A stretch of DNA of 64,000 nt from positions 47,627,212-47,691,211 of the forward strand of contig CM046451.1 of assembly GCA_025506515.1 (NCBI GenBank), in the 5' to 3' direction. The translations under genes and the position numbers were made by a program. Positions 9,399 through 21,386 of the stretch are shown piece by piece. Origin of the DNA: Flaveria trinervia. Lineage: Eukaryota; Streptophyta; Magnoliopsida; Asterales; Asteraceae. Under the pieces are notes generated by a model that had not been told where the DNA came from, searched no databases, and worked only from the letters and a program-made list of their open reading frames with translations. Every line of letters begins with the position of its first letter. The first letter of the stretch is position 1.

Positions 9399-10670
9399 AT
9401 GGCCACCAACAATAATGAAAACAATGAAATCCCGTCCGCTCACTCACTATCACTAAGGACCATTCTCCAAAAGGAGCGTCTAAACCATTATAACTTTATT
9501 GATTGGTTTCGAAACTTGAGAATTGTTCTCAAGCAAGAGAAATGATCATACATATTAGACGATCTGATTCCCAATCAACCTAGTGAGGATGATGAGGAGG
9601 CCTACAATAATTGGGTAAAATACACTGAGGACTCGGGCCAAGTGTCTTGCCTCATGTTGACAAGTATGACTCCAGATCTCCAAAAGGAGTATGAACATCA
9701 TGGAGCATACGGCATGATAACCCAGTTGAAGGAAACGTTCCAACAACAAGCACGGGTTGAGCGCTTCAAAACGGTTTGAGCACTCCATGCGTGTCGTATG
9801 GACGACACCGAATCTGTTTCATCTTATGTACTTAAGATGAAAAGCCACATCGACCGCCTCAAAAGGCTGAATTGTCCCGTCTCGAAAGAGTTGGCTACGG
9901 ATTTGATCCTCAACTCTTTGTCAAAAAGGTTTGACAACTTTGTCATGAACTATAACATGAATGGGTGGGACAAGAACATAAGTGAGCTTCACTCTATGCT
10001 CAAAACTGCCGAGGTGGCCATGGGTAAAAGGGTTTTACCCGTTCTCACCATTAATGAAGGAGGGAACAAGAAGCGGCCTCACCCCGCACCCAAGGAAAAT
10101 GTTGCCAAGGGTAAATGGCACGTTAGGGGAAAGGGAAAGGGAGTGGTAAGAGCGCCACCACCAAAACCAGTGGAGAAGAAGCAAAAGGTTGCTTCGAATG
10201 ACCCATGCTTTAAGTGTGGGGAGATTGGACATTGGGCAAGAAATTACCCAGTCCATCTCAAAGAGTTGCAAGCAAAGAGGGATTCTGGGCAAACCTCAGG
10301 TACAATTTTCATGATTCATATTGATCTAAATTTAATATCCTCTAACACATGGGTATTGGATACCAGATGTGGAACTCACATTTGCAACTTATTGCAGGGG
10401 TTCAAAAGAAGTAAGGACTTCAAGAAAGGGGATGTAAGCCTCTACATGGGGAATGGGGCAAAGGTTCAAGTTGAAGGCCGAGGGGACTACATCTTGAAGC
10501 TTCCAAATGGTTTGGAAGCAATTTTGAACAATATTTTGTATGCTCCTAGTTTGACTAGGAACATTATTTCTTTTGCCCAATTAAGACAATATGGTTATGA
10601 TTTGTCATTTATTGAGAATGAAATTCATGTTTCTTTAAATGGCACGTTCTATTTTAACTATTCATGTTAA
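9399..10670 (+). pseudogene. Gag-protease of Angela-like Copia element B
   Basis: One frame runs from ATG 9399 to about 10670. It holds the Copia gag domain, a zinc knuckle and the protease. Two in-frame TGA codons (9543-9545 and 9777-9779) stand where elements A and C have CGA, as C-to-T change at CpG would give. The zinc knuckle reads CFKCGEIGHWARNYP, so the last Cys is lost. The protease triad is DTR instead of DTG (GGA to AGA). A two-base loss near 10655 ends the frame at TTAA and shifts pol. The start is chosen because the same ATGGCC context opens gag in A and C after a shared leader. Not functional. Confidence 0.9.
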
Positions 10671-10689
10671 TGGTATTTATGAATTGGTT

Positions 10690-13389
10690 CATGAAAACAC
10701 ATTATATGATAGCTAATTGTACCAAACCACCACTAAGAAACTCAAATTGGATTTGAATGATACCTATCTTTGGCATTGCCGTCTTGGTCATATAAACAAT
10801 AAGCGCATACAAACACTTCAAAAGAACGGTCTTTTAAAAGCAAATGGATATGATTCATTTGATGTATGTGAATCTTGTTTACAAGGTAAAATGACTAAGA
10901 CACCGTTTAGTGGCAAGTCCGAAAGGGCAAAAGATTTATTAGGCATCATACATTCAGATGTATGTGGTCCTTTTAAGCCAATGACTAGGTACCATGAAAG
11001 ATACTTCATTACCTTTACCGACGACTATAGTCGATATGGTTATGTGTACTTGTTAAGACACAAGGATGAAGCTTTTGAAATGTTCAAAATCTTCCAAAAT
11101 GAAGTAGAAAATCAACTCAACAAGAAAATAAATATTCTCCACACCGATAGAGGAGTTAAAACCTAAGTGATGCTTTTAGAGATCATCTTAGAAGTTGTGG
11201 TATTGTATCATAACTATCTCCACCTGAAACACCACAACATAATGGCGTGTCCGAGGGGAGAAATCGAACTCTATTAGATATGGTTCGATCCATGATGGCT
11301 AGAAGCTCACTGCCTCTATCATTTTGGGGTTTCGCTTTGCTCTCTATGGCCCGTATTTTGAATATAGCCCCAACCAAGAAAGTGGAAACGACACCTTTTG
11401 AAATATGGCATGGAAGGGTTCCATCACTATCATATTTAAAGGTATGGGGTTGTGAGGCTTATGTTAAGACTCCCACCTCAAACAAGCTAGAAAGTTGTTC
11501 CACTAAGTGTATCTTCATTGGATATCCCAGAGATTCTATGGGATATTATTTCTATGATCCATTGGAACAAAAGGAGTTTGTTGCCAAGAAGGCTGAGTTC
11601 TTAGAAGCTAAGTTCCTTACGGAAGGAACTGGCAGTAGAACTGTGGATCTTGAGGAAGATCAAGAACCACAAAACGATACATGTTTGGTTGATACTAGCA
11701 CTCAACCCGAGGATGTTAAGAATGATCAAGTGGTTGATCAAACTACACAGAACGTTCGCATATCTGGTAGAATTAGTAATCCACCTGAAAGATATGGATT
11801 TTTCGTAGATGGATGCTATGTGGTAGATTCTGATGAACCAACCACCTATCATGATGCAATGTCCAATTTGGATTGTGACAAATGGCTTGAAGCCATGAAA
11901 GTAGAGATGAAATCCATGTATGACAACCAAGTGTGGGACTTGGTTGAGCCACCTCATAACTCCAAGATAGTTGGAAGTAAGTGGGTTTTCAATAAGAAAA
12001 CCAATATGCATGGAAACTTGGATACTTATAAAGCTAGACTTGTAGCAAAAGGTTTCACTCAAACTCAAGGGGTTGATTATGATGAGACCTTCTCACCAGT
12101 TGCAATGCTAAAGTCTATTAGGATATTATTTGCCATAGCTGCTCATTATGATTATGAGATTTGGCAAATGGATGTCAAAACCGCTTTTCTAAATGGATAT
12201 CTTGAGGAAGATGTCTATATGGTTCAGCCTGAAGGTTTTGTCAACTCAAAACATCCTAACAAAGTATGCAAGTTAAAGAAATAAATCTATGGATTGAAGC
12301 AAGCATCAAGAAGTTGGAATCACCGTTTTGATGAAGAAATAATCAAATTTGGGTTCATCAAAAATGTTGATGAAGCATGTATATATAAGAAAGCTAGTGG
12401 GAGCATCACCATTTTCCTAGTATTGTATGTCAATGACATCTTACTATTTGGAAATGACATTCCAACCATGGAAGGTGTAAAAACCTGGCTTGGAAGCTGT
12501 TTCTCTATTAAGGATCTTGGTGAAACCACCTATATTTTAGGAATAAAGATCTATAGGGATAGATCAAGGCGGTTGATAGGTTTGAATCAAAGTGCAGACA
12601 TTGATAAGATCTTGAAATGGTTCCAGATGGAAAACTCTAAGAAAGGCACCGTACCTATTCAAAGAGGAACAATGTTGAGTAAGACTCAATGTCCAAGCTC
12701 AAAGGATGAGCAAGACAAAATGAAGGGAATTCCGTATGCGTCTGCATAGGATCCATCATGTATGCAATGATATGCACTAGGCTGGATGTGTCATGCGCTT
12801 TGAGCATGACAAGCCGATACCAACAAAATCCTGGAAGTAGTCATTGGATGGCTGTTAAAAACATACTTAAGTACCTAAGGAGGACCAAAGATATGTTCCT
12901 AATTTATGGATCCGGTGAGGAGGAGCTCGTAGTAAAGGGTTACATGGATGCGAGTTTCCAAACTGATCGGGATGATTCATGATCACAATGGAGGTACATT
13001 TTCATCTTGAATGGAGGAGCAATCTCCTACAAGATCTCTAAGCAAGATGTGGTGGCATTATCAACTACAGAGTCCGAATACAGGAAGCTGCATGGTTAAA
13101 GAAGTTCATTGCCGATCTAGGGGTGGTCCCTTCCATTCAAGACCCCCTAGAAATTCTTTGTGATAACGATGGTGCGATTGCTCAAATCAAGGAACCCCGT
13201 GCACATCAAAAGACTAGGCACATTGAACGAAGATTTAACTACATAAGGGATGAAGTTGAAAAGGGAAGGATATGTATTCGCAAAGTTCACACGGATCAAA
13301 ACATTGCGGATCCACTCACAAAGCTTCTTGAAAAGGCGAAGCATGAAAGTCATGCTTGTGACATGGGGCTTCAATATTCTAGTGACTAG
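10690..13389 (+). pseudogene. Integrase-reverse transcriptase-RNase H of element B
   Basis: Domains in order: GAG-pre-integrase (WHCRLGH, CESCLQGK; about 10760-10900), integrase core (FTDDYSRYGYVYLL; about 10950-11300), reverse transcriptase (KARLVAKGFTQTQGVDY at about 12030, WQMDVKTAFLNG at about 12165), RNase H (about 12950-13330). The RT catalytic motif is YVND, not YVDD, at about 12425, so it would be inactive even if repaired. Breaks: lesion near 11155 inside the integrase, TAA at 12282-12284, two-base loss near 12748, TGA at 12980-12982, and loss of about 20 bp near 13080. The order integrase before RT defines Ty1/copia; the wording of the RT and RNase H fits the Angela lineage. Confidence 0.9.
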
Positions 13390-14015
13390 ATTTAATCTTT
13401 AATTTCTATAATGAGATATTGTAACCCTTTATTACTTGAATGAATTAGTTGGTTATAATGACTCAACTAATATTTCTATTTATGCATGTTTAAAATCCAT
13501 GAGTAAATTGTTACTCAGACGTCCGTAGTTGTTCATGCTTGTGGGAACAAGTATGAAGATAATACTACTATGAACTTGGATTGGTAGACATTCATATGGA
13601 TGAATATAGAGCAAAAGGTTGCTGCCAAAGTTCATAGATATTTGTGGGATGCAAATATTGGACTGACCTGCATTTCAAATATTACTACATGGAATCTTCC
13701 TGATTGATCATAAGTAATTTTGAGTAAAGGTGAACATCATTTGGTATTCTCTGACCTGAGACATATATTGGGTCTTGATATTTACCGAATATTATACTTT
13801 GACTTAGCTCTTCGCTGTTCTGAAATATGGCAGTACATAAGTCTAAATTCAGGTATGATATAAGGCAATTATGAGAGACGTATGTTGTCAAGATAGGATT
13901 TGTCCCTCTTATTCATTGAGAGTAAGATGTCTAAGACCTAATAAAGTTAAATTAATGGAGAATGATCACTCTGTGTCTCCAGGATTTAACATGACAACTG
14001 CGACAAAAGGATAGA
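13390..14015 (+). other. 3' untranslated region of element B, first part
   Basis: Non-coding sequence homologous to element C 56932-57547. Ends with ATAGA (14011-14015), which is duplicated after the inserted solo LTR (16461-16465). Confidence 0.7.
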
Positions 14016-14743
14016 TGTAACACCCGGTGATTTTAAAGTCAAGAAAAGAATGAATAAAGTGAAAGAAAGGAAGGAAAAGAAATAAAACCCAAGTATAAGG
14101 GTAAAAAATGTCCAAAAGGACAAAATGTTTGAAAAGTGGGTGTAAAAAGTAGCATGGCCACCCATGCCATGCCACTTTTCACTTTTGAGTTCGGATTTTA
14201 GAGAGAGAAAGAGTAGAGCTCGGATTTGAAGAAGAACAAGAAGAAGAATTCGAATTTAAGGTAAGAATTCGAATTCAAGGTAAGAATTCATGCTTTTATG
14301 GTGTTCTTGACTGGTCATATCCTCGGGTTTATGCTTATGTGTGTTGTATGTGTTCGGGTATGTTTTTAGTGGGTTTCTAGGAGGTTGAATTCAATTTGCA
14401 AATGAGTTTGGAAGAAGCCATACTCAAAAGCTGCAAAGGTGAGTTCTAGGACCCCTCTTGTACTGGTTTTTAACTGATTTTGGGGCTGGAAATGCATGAT
14501 GTATGTTTTTATTAAACTGGGTTCGGACCCGTACTCTTAAATATGTGTATGATGATGTTATGATGTGATGTGACTATGTTCATGCTTGATGATGTATGAT
14601 TGTGTTTCTAAGGCTTAGAGGGTAAGATATAAGCTTAGAACATGATGAATGGTGCATGGGAATCAAATATGATGTTTTAGGCTCACATGTTAAGTTTTAA
14701 AATCTGCCTAAGTGTTTGAAGTCAATGCGTATGGAAGGGGTTA

Positions 14744-15250
14744 ATGCGGATGAACATTAACCATTGAGTAAGCTAATACGGATGAAGTCAATGCGGATGA
14801 ACATTGACTAAGTGCATGAAATGTGGATGAGCATTTGACTAAGTCTAGGAAATGCGGATGAGGTATGTCAATGCGGATGAGCATTTGACTAAGTCTGGGA
14901 AATGCGGATGAGATGTGTCAATGCGAATGAGCATTTGATTAAGTCTGGGAAATGCAGATGAGCTATGTTAATGCGGATGAGCATTTGACTAGGTTTGGGA
15001 AATGCGGATGAGATGTGTCAATGCGGATGAGCATCTGGCTAAGTACATGAAATGCGGATGAGCATCTGGCTAAGTACATGAAATGCGGATGAGCGTTTGG
15101 CTAAGTACATAAAATGCGGATGAAGAAGATCAATGCGGATGAACTATAACAAATGCGGATGAACTATAGCAAATGCGGATGAAGCAATACAAATGTGGAT
15201 GAAGCAAATCAAATGCGGATGAACAAGAGGGTCAATGCGGATGAACACTT
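14744..15250 (+). repeat. TGCGGATGA motif array in LTR-2
   Basis: About 16 exact TGCGGATGA words and several one-base variants are spread over 500 bp, spaced roughly 20-50 bp, alternating with AGCATTTGACTAAGTC-like linkers in the first half. Confidence 0.85.
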
Positions 15251-15768
15251 AGAATAATTTTGACTTTTTGGTGAAAAAGGGTAATGTAGGCTTTGACCTA
15301 GGAGATTCCCAGGGTATATGTAAGTTGACTTTTGAGGTCATAGATGGTATGATGGGCATGTAATGATATGTGATTGATGCTTACGATGATGATGATGATG
15401 ATGATGTTGCATGGTTATACATGATGTATGTTATGTATGTATGATGCCCTGCATGATGATGACTGAATGATATGTTTATGTTCGTTATGATGATGTATGT
15501 TTATCTTTCCCATGACTTTACATGTTATGATAATGAATGAACGAAGTATTATGTAATGTAAAGTGAAAGATAATGAAAGAGGAACATGATGATGAATGTA
15601 TGCATTAATGAATGAATGAATGAATGTAAGAAAGGCTTGCAAGGAAATGTATGGAGGTGCACACCCATTGTAGGTGTTAGCTCAATGGTGTGCGGGTTAG
15701 CTACCCTAAAGGATGCACATTGGGGTCTTTCTTTGTGATTGACCATATGGATGAACCATTGTTGCGTG

Positions 15769-15975
15769 TCTTAGGTACTGTGACCACCTGGTGCTAGGCA
15801 CCACCGATGAAGGTCTTTTATAGGCTTAGGTCCAGTATCATGAGCATGAAGGGCATAGCATATGACAATTGTATACCTAAACTTTACCTTAGGTACTGTG
15901 ACCACTTGGTGCTGGGCACTACCGATGAAGGTCTTTTATATGCTTAGGCACAATATCACGAGCATAAAGGGTAAA
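15769..15975 (+). repeat. 119-bp tandem duplication in LTR-2
   Basis: The block beginning CTTAGGTACTGTGACCAC at 15769 recurs at 15888, with shared internal words GATGAAGGTCTTTTATA and scattered substitutions. Confidence 0.8.
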
Positions 15976-16465
15976 GTTCATGGTGATGATGAAAGTAATG
16001 AATGAAATGATGTATGAACGAAAGAATTACGAAGATAATAATGATATTATTTGTATGTACGTACGATGTATGATCACGAACGAATGTAAAGTATAATATG
16101 ATTTTGAGAGAAAGGATGGTTTTACGAAAGAAAAGTATGTTTTATTTTAAAACTAGAACTCACTCAGCAACGTTGACTTTTATGTGTTTCCAGATGGCAG
16201 GTAATGTTGCTGAGGATGGCACGGGGCAGCTGCTCAGCTCTTTTGGATGGCATCCATTAATATAAAGCTTTTGTGATGTAATACAACAATGTAATTTTGT
16301 AACTGACAACCGATGCATTATTTTGCAAAAGTTTTTATGATGAAATGAAATGCCATTTTTGAATGTTTCTGCTACGAATGTTTATTTAAAATAACTGTAA
16401 ATGTATGTTTTATGTGCAATGGTTGACCAGCTGTAAGCGTCCCGGAAACGGGGCCTTACAATAGA

Positions 16466-16619
16466 TTATTGATTCACCTAAAACATTTCAAGTATGGTAC
16501 TTGAAGGAGATGATGTTATTGAATGGCACTTAGTCATACGTATTAAGGGTAGTAAACCGTTGTTAGGCGGTATTTACTGCTTGCATCAATCTTCTATGAA
16601 TCTTGTGCAAGTGGAAGAT
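16466..16619 (+). other. 3' untranslated region of element B, end, with polypurine tract
   Basis: Homologous to element C 57548-57701. It ends with AAGTGGAAGAT directly before the LTR start, a weakened form of the AAGTGGGAGAT seen in C. Confidence 0.7.
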
Positions 16620-17587
16620 TGTTGGATCTTGTATGCCCAAGACACATACAAGATTGATGTGGTTAGTACGTTATGATCCAAGTCGGGTCATACCTAACAA
16701 CAAGCTATACAAACACCAATAAATTTTTATTTGTTGATGAGATCATACAAATAAACATTGACACCAATTTAGAAAATGGGTTTTCTAAAACATTGCTTTG
16801 TAATAGAACAACATTATATGGATGGTTTGTTCATGAGATATTATTTTTTTCATTATTTAAGTTGGTTAAATAATAACAAATAAAGTGTCTTATTGTTATA
16901 AAATTAAAAGAGGTTTTAATTTTATAAAAACAAAGGGTTGAAAGAGTGATTTTATAAAAATTTCAAAATGGGGGGAACCCATTTTGGAACCCATTTTTGG
17001 CCGCCCATATGGGCATTAGGACTCTCCCTTTGTCTTGGCTTGTGCAAGACTTTACTCATTCAATCACTCAACCAAAAAGCTACACTTTTTCTTACACACA
17101 CAAAGCCAAAAACTCTCTCAAAGAACAAGTGATTTTCAGATTCAAGAAGGAAGAAAAGGCTGAAATTTTCGGTTTTGTTGGATGCACTTCAAGAACTTCT
17201 TGGTTGATTCGGATTGTTCAAAAGGGAGTTCATTTTGGTGCTCTTCTACCTAACAAGATTAGGTATTTGTTTGGGCTTGTGGGTATACAAGCTTGAGGTC
17301 TTCTCCTTTGAAGACTAGACACATTCAAGAACATCATCACCTACCTCTTTTCATCTACAACATTTTGTTCTAGAAAAGTTGATTCTATGAACACCCTATG
17401 GTTGTTGTGTTATGTTTGATAGCATATTATTTCACATACATTTAGATCCTTATTCTTGGGTTTTATTTGTGTTTTAAAATGGTAAAATTTTCAGATTGGT
17501 AACCATATATTAAAACATATATTCCGCTGCGTTTTTAATAGTTTAAATGGTTAAACGAGCTAGTTTTACATGTGACAAAACCCAACA
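16620..17587 (+). mobile_element. 3' LTR of Angela-like element B
   Basis: This 968-bp LTR begins TGTTGGATCTTG and ends AACCCAACA. It is followed at once by satellite sequence (GTAACAATGTGC), so B was inserted in the satellite array. The LTR has several TTTATAAAA words and a GGCCGCC stretch shared by all Angela LTRs here. Confidence 0.88.
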
Positions 17588-20330
17588 GTAACAATGTGCA
17601 TTCCTACGTATATTCGTTTGTTAACACCCTCTTGAACTAATTTAATCAAATCCAAGCATAGGGGTAACCGAAATGACACTTAAAATTTGTAAATGAAACA
17701 ATACACGTAGGGTTTAAACCGATATAAAACCAAGGACGAGACCATACAAATCACCCTTAAAATAGATCCACTCCTTACTAAACTCATTCAAAACGCTCTA
17801 CCACCATCTTCAAACACTCTAGCATACAAAATCCTATATAACGAATCCAAATACTAACTCTTGATCCTCATGTTTCTTGTTTAGAATCGAGGCAACGAAA
17901 AATGTTGCAAAAGAACAAGAAAAAGTTCGTATTCACTCAATAACAATCCAAATTCAAATTACCATTATGGAATGATGGTAATCAAACTTTATTAATGAAA
18001 CCAAATGTGTGAACAATGAATAAGAAATCAAACCATGTTCCAAGATTAAAAAAAATTAGATTAACTTGTATTTTACTCAAATTATGCGATTATAGATTTG
18101 TGCAACCTAGTTGTCTCGAAAGCTTAACATAATGCTGGAGAACAAAGTACATACACAAGAATGTTAAATAGCAATACCTCTAGCACGGATTGTTTTTACT
18201 TCCGTAACAACGTGCATTCTTATGTACATTCGTTTCTTAACACCCTCTTGAACTAATTTAATTAAATCCGAACATAAGGATAACCGAAATGACACTTAAA
18301 ATTCGTAAATAAACAATACACGTAGAGTTTAAACCGTTATAAAACCAAGCACGAGACAATACAATTCACCCTTAAAATCAATCCATTCCTTACTAAACTC
18401 ATTCAAAACACTCTACCACCATCTTCAAACACTCTAGAATACAAAATCCAATACAACAAATCCAAATACTAACTTTTGATCCTCATGTTTCTTGTTTAGA
18501 ATCGAGGCAACGATAAATGTTGCAAAAGAACAATAAAACGTTCGTATTCACTCAATAACAATCCAAATTCAAATTACCATTTTGGAACGACTGTAATCAA
18601 AATTTATTAATGAAACCAAATGTGTGAACAATGGATAAGAAATCAAACCATGGTCCAAGATTAATTTTTTTGATTAACTTGTATTTCACTCAAATTTTGC
18701 ATGTATAGGTTTGTGCAACCAAGTTGTCTTGAAATTTTAGCATAATCCATGGAGAAAAAAGTACACACACAAAAACATTAAATAGCAAAAGTTCTAGCAC
18801 GAGTTGTTTTTACATCCCCTAGCAACGTGCATTCCTATGTATTTTTGTTTCTTAACACACTTTTGAACTAATTTAATCAAATCCAAAAATAAGGATAACC
18901 GAAATGACACTTAAAATTAGTAACTGAAACAATATGCTTAGAGTTTTAACCATTATTAAACCAAACACGAGACCATACAATTCACCCTTAAAATAGATCC
19001 ACTCCTTACCAAACTTATTCAAAATGCTCTACCAACATCTTCAAACACTCTAGCGTATAAAATCCATTATAACGAATCCAAATAATAATTCTTGATCCTC
19101 ATGTTTCATTTTTAGAATCAAGGCAACAATAAATGTTGCAAAAGAACAAGAAACAGTTCGTATTCACTCAATAACAATCCAAATTCAAATTAGCATTATG
19201 GAACGACAGTAATCAAACTTTGTTAATGAAACCAAATGTGTGAACAATGAATAAGAAATCAAACCATGGTCCAAGATTAAAAAATTTAGATTAACTTGTA
19301 TTTCACTCAAATGATAAGAAATCAAACATTCTAGCGTACAAAATCCAATATAACGAATCCAAATACTAACTCTTTATCCTCATGTTTCATGTTTAGTATC
19401 AAGGCAACAATAATGTTCCAAAAGAACGAGAAACAGTTTGTATTCACTCAATAAGAATCCAAATTCAAATTACAATATGGAACGATGGTAATCAAACTTT
19501 ATTGATGAAACCAATTGTGTGAACAATGAATAAGAATCTAGCAAAGATCCAAGATCAAAAAGTTTTAGATTAACTTGTATTTTACTCAAATTATGCGAGT
19601 ATAGGTTTGTGCAACCTATTTATCTCGAAAGCTTATCACAATGCATGGACAACAAAGTACATACACAAGAATGTTAAATAGCAATACTTCTAGCATGGTT
19701 TGTTTTTACTTCCCGTAACAACATGCATTCTTATGTATATTCGTTTCTTAACACCCTCTTGAACTAGTTTAATCAAATCCAAGCATAAGGATAACCAAAT
19801 GGCACTTAAAATTCGTAAATGAAACAATACATGTAGAGTTTAACCGTTATAAAACCAAGCACGAGACCATACAATTCACCCTTAAAATCGATCCACTCCT
19901 TAATAAACTCATTCAAAACGCTCTACCACCATCTTCAAACACTCTAGCATACAAAATCCAATATAACGAATCCAAATACTAACTCTTGATTCTCATGTTT
20001 CTTGTTTAGAATGGAGGCAACGATTACTGTTGCAAAAGAACAAGAAAAAGTTCGTATTCACTCAATAACAATCCAAATTCAAATTACCATTATGGAATGA
20101 CGGCAATCAAACTTTATTAATGAAACCAAATGTGTGAATAATGAATAAGATATCAAACCATGGTCCAAGATTAAAAAAATTTAGATTAACTTGTATTTCA
20201 CTCAAATTATGAGTGTATAGGTTAGTGTAACCAAGTTGTCTTGAACTTTTACCATAATACATGGAGAACAAAGTATATACAAAAAATTGTTAAATATAAA
20301 AAGTTTTAGCACGAATTGTTTTTACATCCT
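17588..20330 (-). repeat. Satellite array, about 4.4 monomers (minus orientation)
   Basis: Tandem copies of a monomer of about 615 bp, reverse to the copies on the right side of the window. Recurring landmarks: CTCTTGAACTAATTTAATC, AACACGTAGAGTTTAAAC-like and CAAATGTGTGAACAATG. A rearranged, shortened monomer lies around 19310-19350. The last five bases ATCCT (20326-20330) are the target duplication of the next insertion. No credible coding capacity. Confidence 0.92.
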
Positions 20331-21386
20331 TGTAACACCCCAAAAAGTCAAAACGAGTCGCCGAGTATAATGGGCTTAATTGATGGGTATTTAATAAAGG
20401 AAGGAAAGGGTTTATGGGCTAATAAGGCTTATGGGCAAGAGACTAATTGATTAGAGGCCCATAAACAACCATCTTACCCACCTAACCAGCCACCACCATC
20501 CTCACTTTGAACCCTAGCTCCCAAAATTCATAGAGAGAGAACGCAGAGAGAGAGATAGTGAAAAAAACTAAAGATTTGAAGCTTCAAAGGTTAAGAGATT
20601 GAAGATATGGGTGTTGGAGCATCAAGACCTAAGAAAGAAGCAACAAATCCAGGTAAGAATCAACCTCTAAACCTTTTTGTAGATCAAACCCAGATTCTAG
20701 GATTTTGGGTTTTGAAAAGTTGCAAAGAATCACATAAAGGTCACATTTTTACATATGAAAACATGTAAAAAGCTTAGATATAGCCTCATGGATGACTAAC
20801 TAAGAGATTGGATGTAAAAATTTATGATTTTGGGTTAAAAACGGGCTGGTTCGTAATTTTATACGATGTGCGAAACTGTTTATGCCTCTAGCGAATTTGC
20901 ATATTCAAACAGCGAAGGTAGTTTCGCAGACATGGTTATCCAACGAAAGTTGGGCCAAACTGGCAGCGAAACTGGCAGCGAAACTGGCAGCGAAACTGGC
21001 AGCGAAACTGGCAGCGAAACTGGCAGCGAAACTGGCAGCGAAACTGGCAGCGAAACTGGCAGCGAAACTGGCAGCGAAACTGGCAGCGAAACTGGCAGCG
21101 AAACTGGCAGCGAAACTGCAGCGAAACTGGCAGCGAACTGGCAGCGAAACTGGCAGCGAAACTGGCAGCGAAACTGGCAGCGAAACTGTTGGCGAATCTA
21201 GCTGCAAAAGTGCTGATGTTACAGTGAAATTAGCAGCAAATTTAGGCAAAAATTAACCAACTTTAAGTTTCAACTTATCTGCAGGCTGTTTAGTGTGATC
21301 CTAGCCTTGTAAGCTTAGTTTAGAAGTTGGTCCCGGTGTCCAGGTCAGTTCTAGATCCCCTTATTTGTATGTTTTCCATGTTTTCA
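20331..21386 (+). mobile_element. Left part of outer Gypsy-type LTR 'LTR-3'
   Basis: Starts TGTAACACCCC after target duplication ATCCT. Its end, CCTTACA, appears at 30441 followed by the second ATCCT (30442-30446). The front resembles LTR-1 and LTR-2 (TGTAACACCC start, TTCTAGATCCCC). It contains a 12-bp minisatellite and passes at 21387 into the LTR of element G. Confidence 0.75.
20960..21190 (+). repeat. 12-bp minisatellite GGCAGCGAAACT, about 19 copies
   Basis: Nearly perfect tandem copies, with one-base and two-base losses around 21115-21140. As 12 is divisible by three, several frames stay open and would read GSET or KLAA repeats; this is a by-product. Related words GCGAA and GCGAAACTG precede the array from about 20868, so it grew from a local motif. 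Confidence 0.95.

Larger units (their letters stand above)
14016..16460 (+). mobile_element. Solo Gypsy-type LTR 'LTR-2' with ATAGA target duplication
   Basis: A 2445-bp element starts TGTAACACCC and ends GGGGCCTTACA, flanked by ATAGA on both sides; element C has the uninterrupted site. No internal coding region is present. It shares with LTR-1 the stretch GAGTTCTAGGACCC near the front and a block of about 100 bp near the back (16150-16250). In that block CTCAGCAAC (16163-16171) and GTTGCTGAG (16206-16214) form a perfect 9-bp inverted repeat around a TTTCCAG acceptor-like site. A donor-like AAAG/GTGAGT lies at 14435-14444. Confidence 0.85.

Noticed and set aside
20882..21256. KLAA / GSET repeat peptides, superficially like an amphipathic helical or antifreeze-like protein
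   Set aside because: A 12-bp minisatellite inside an LTR keeps several frames on both strands open by arithmetic; there is no start context or conserved flank.
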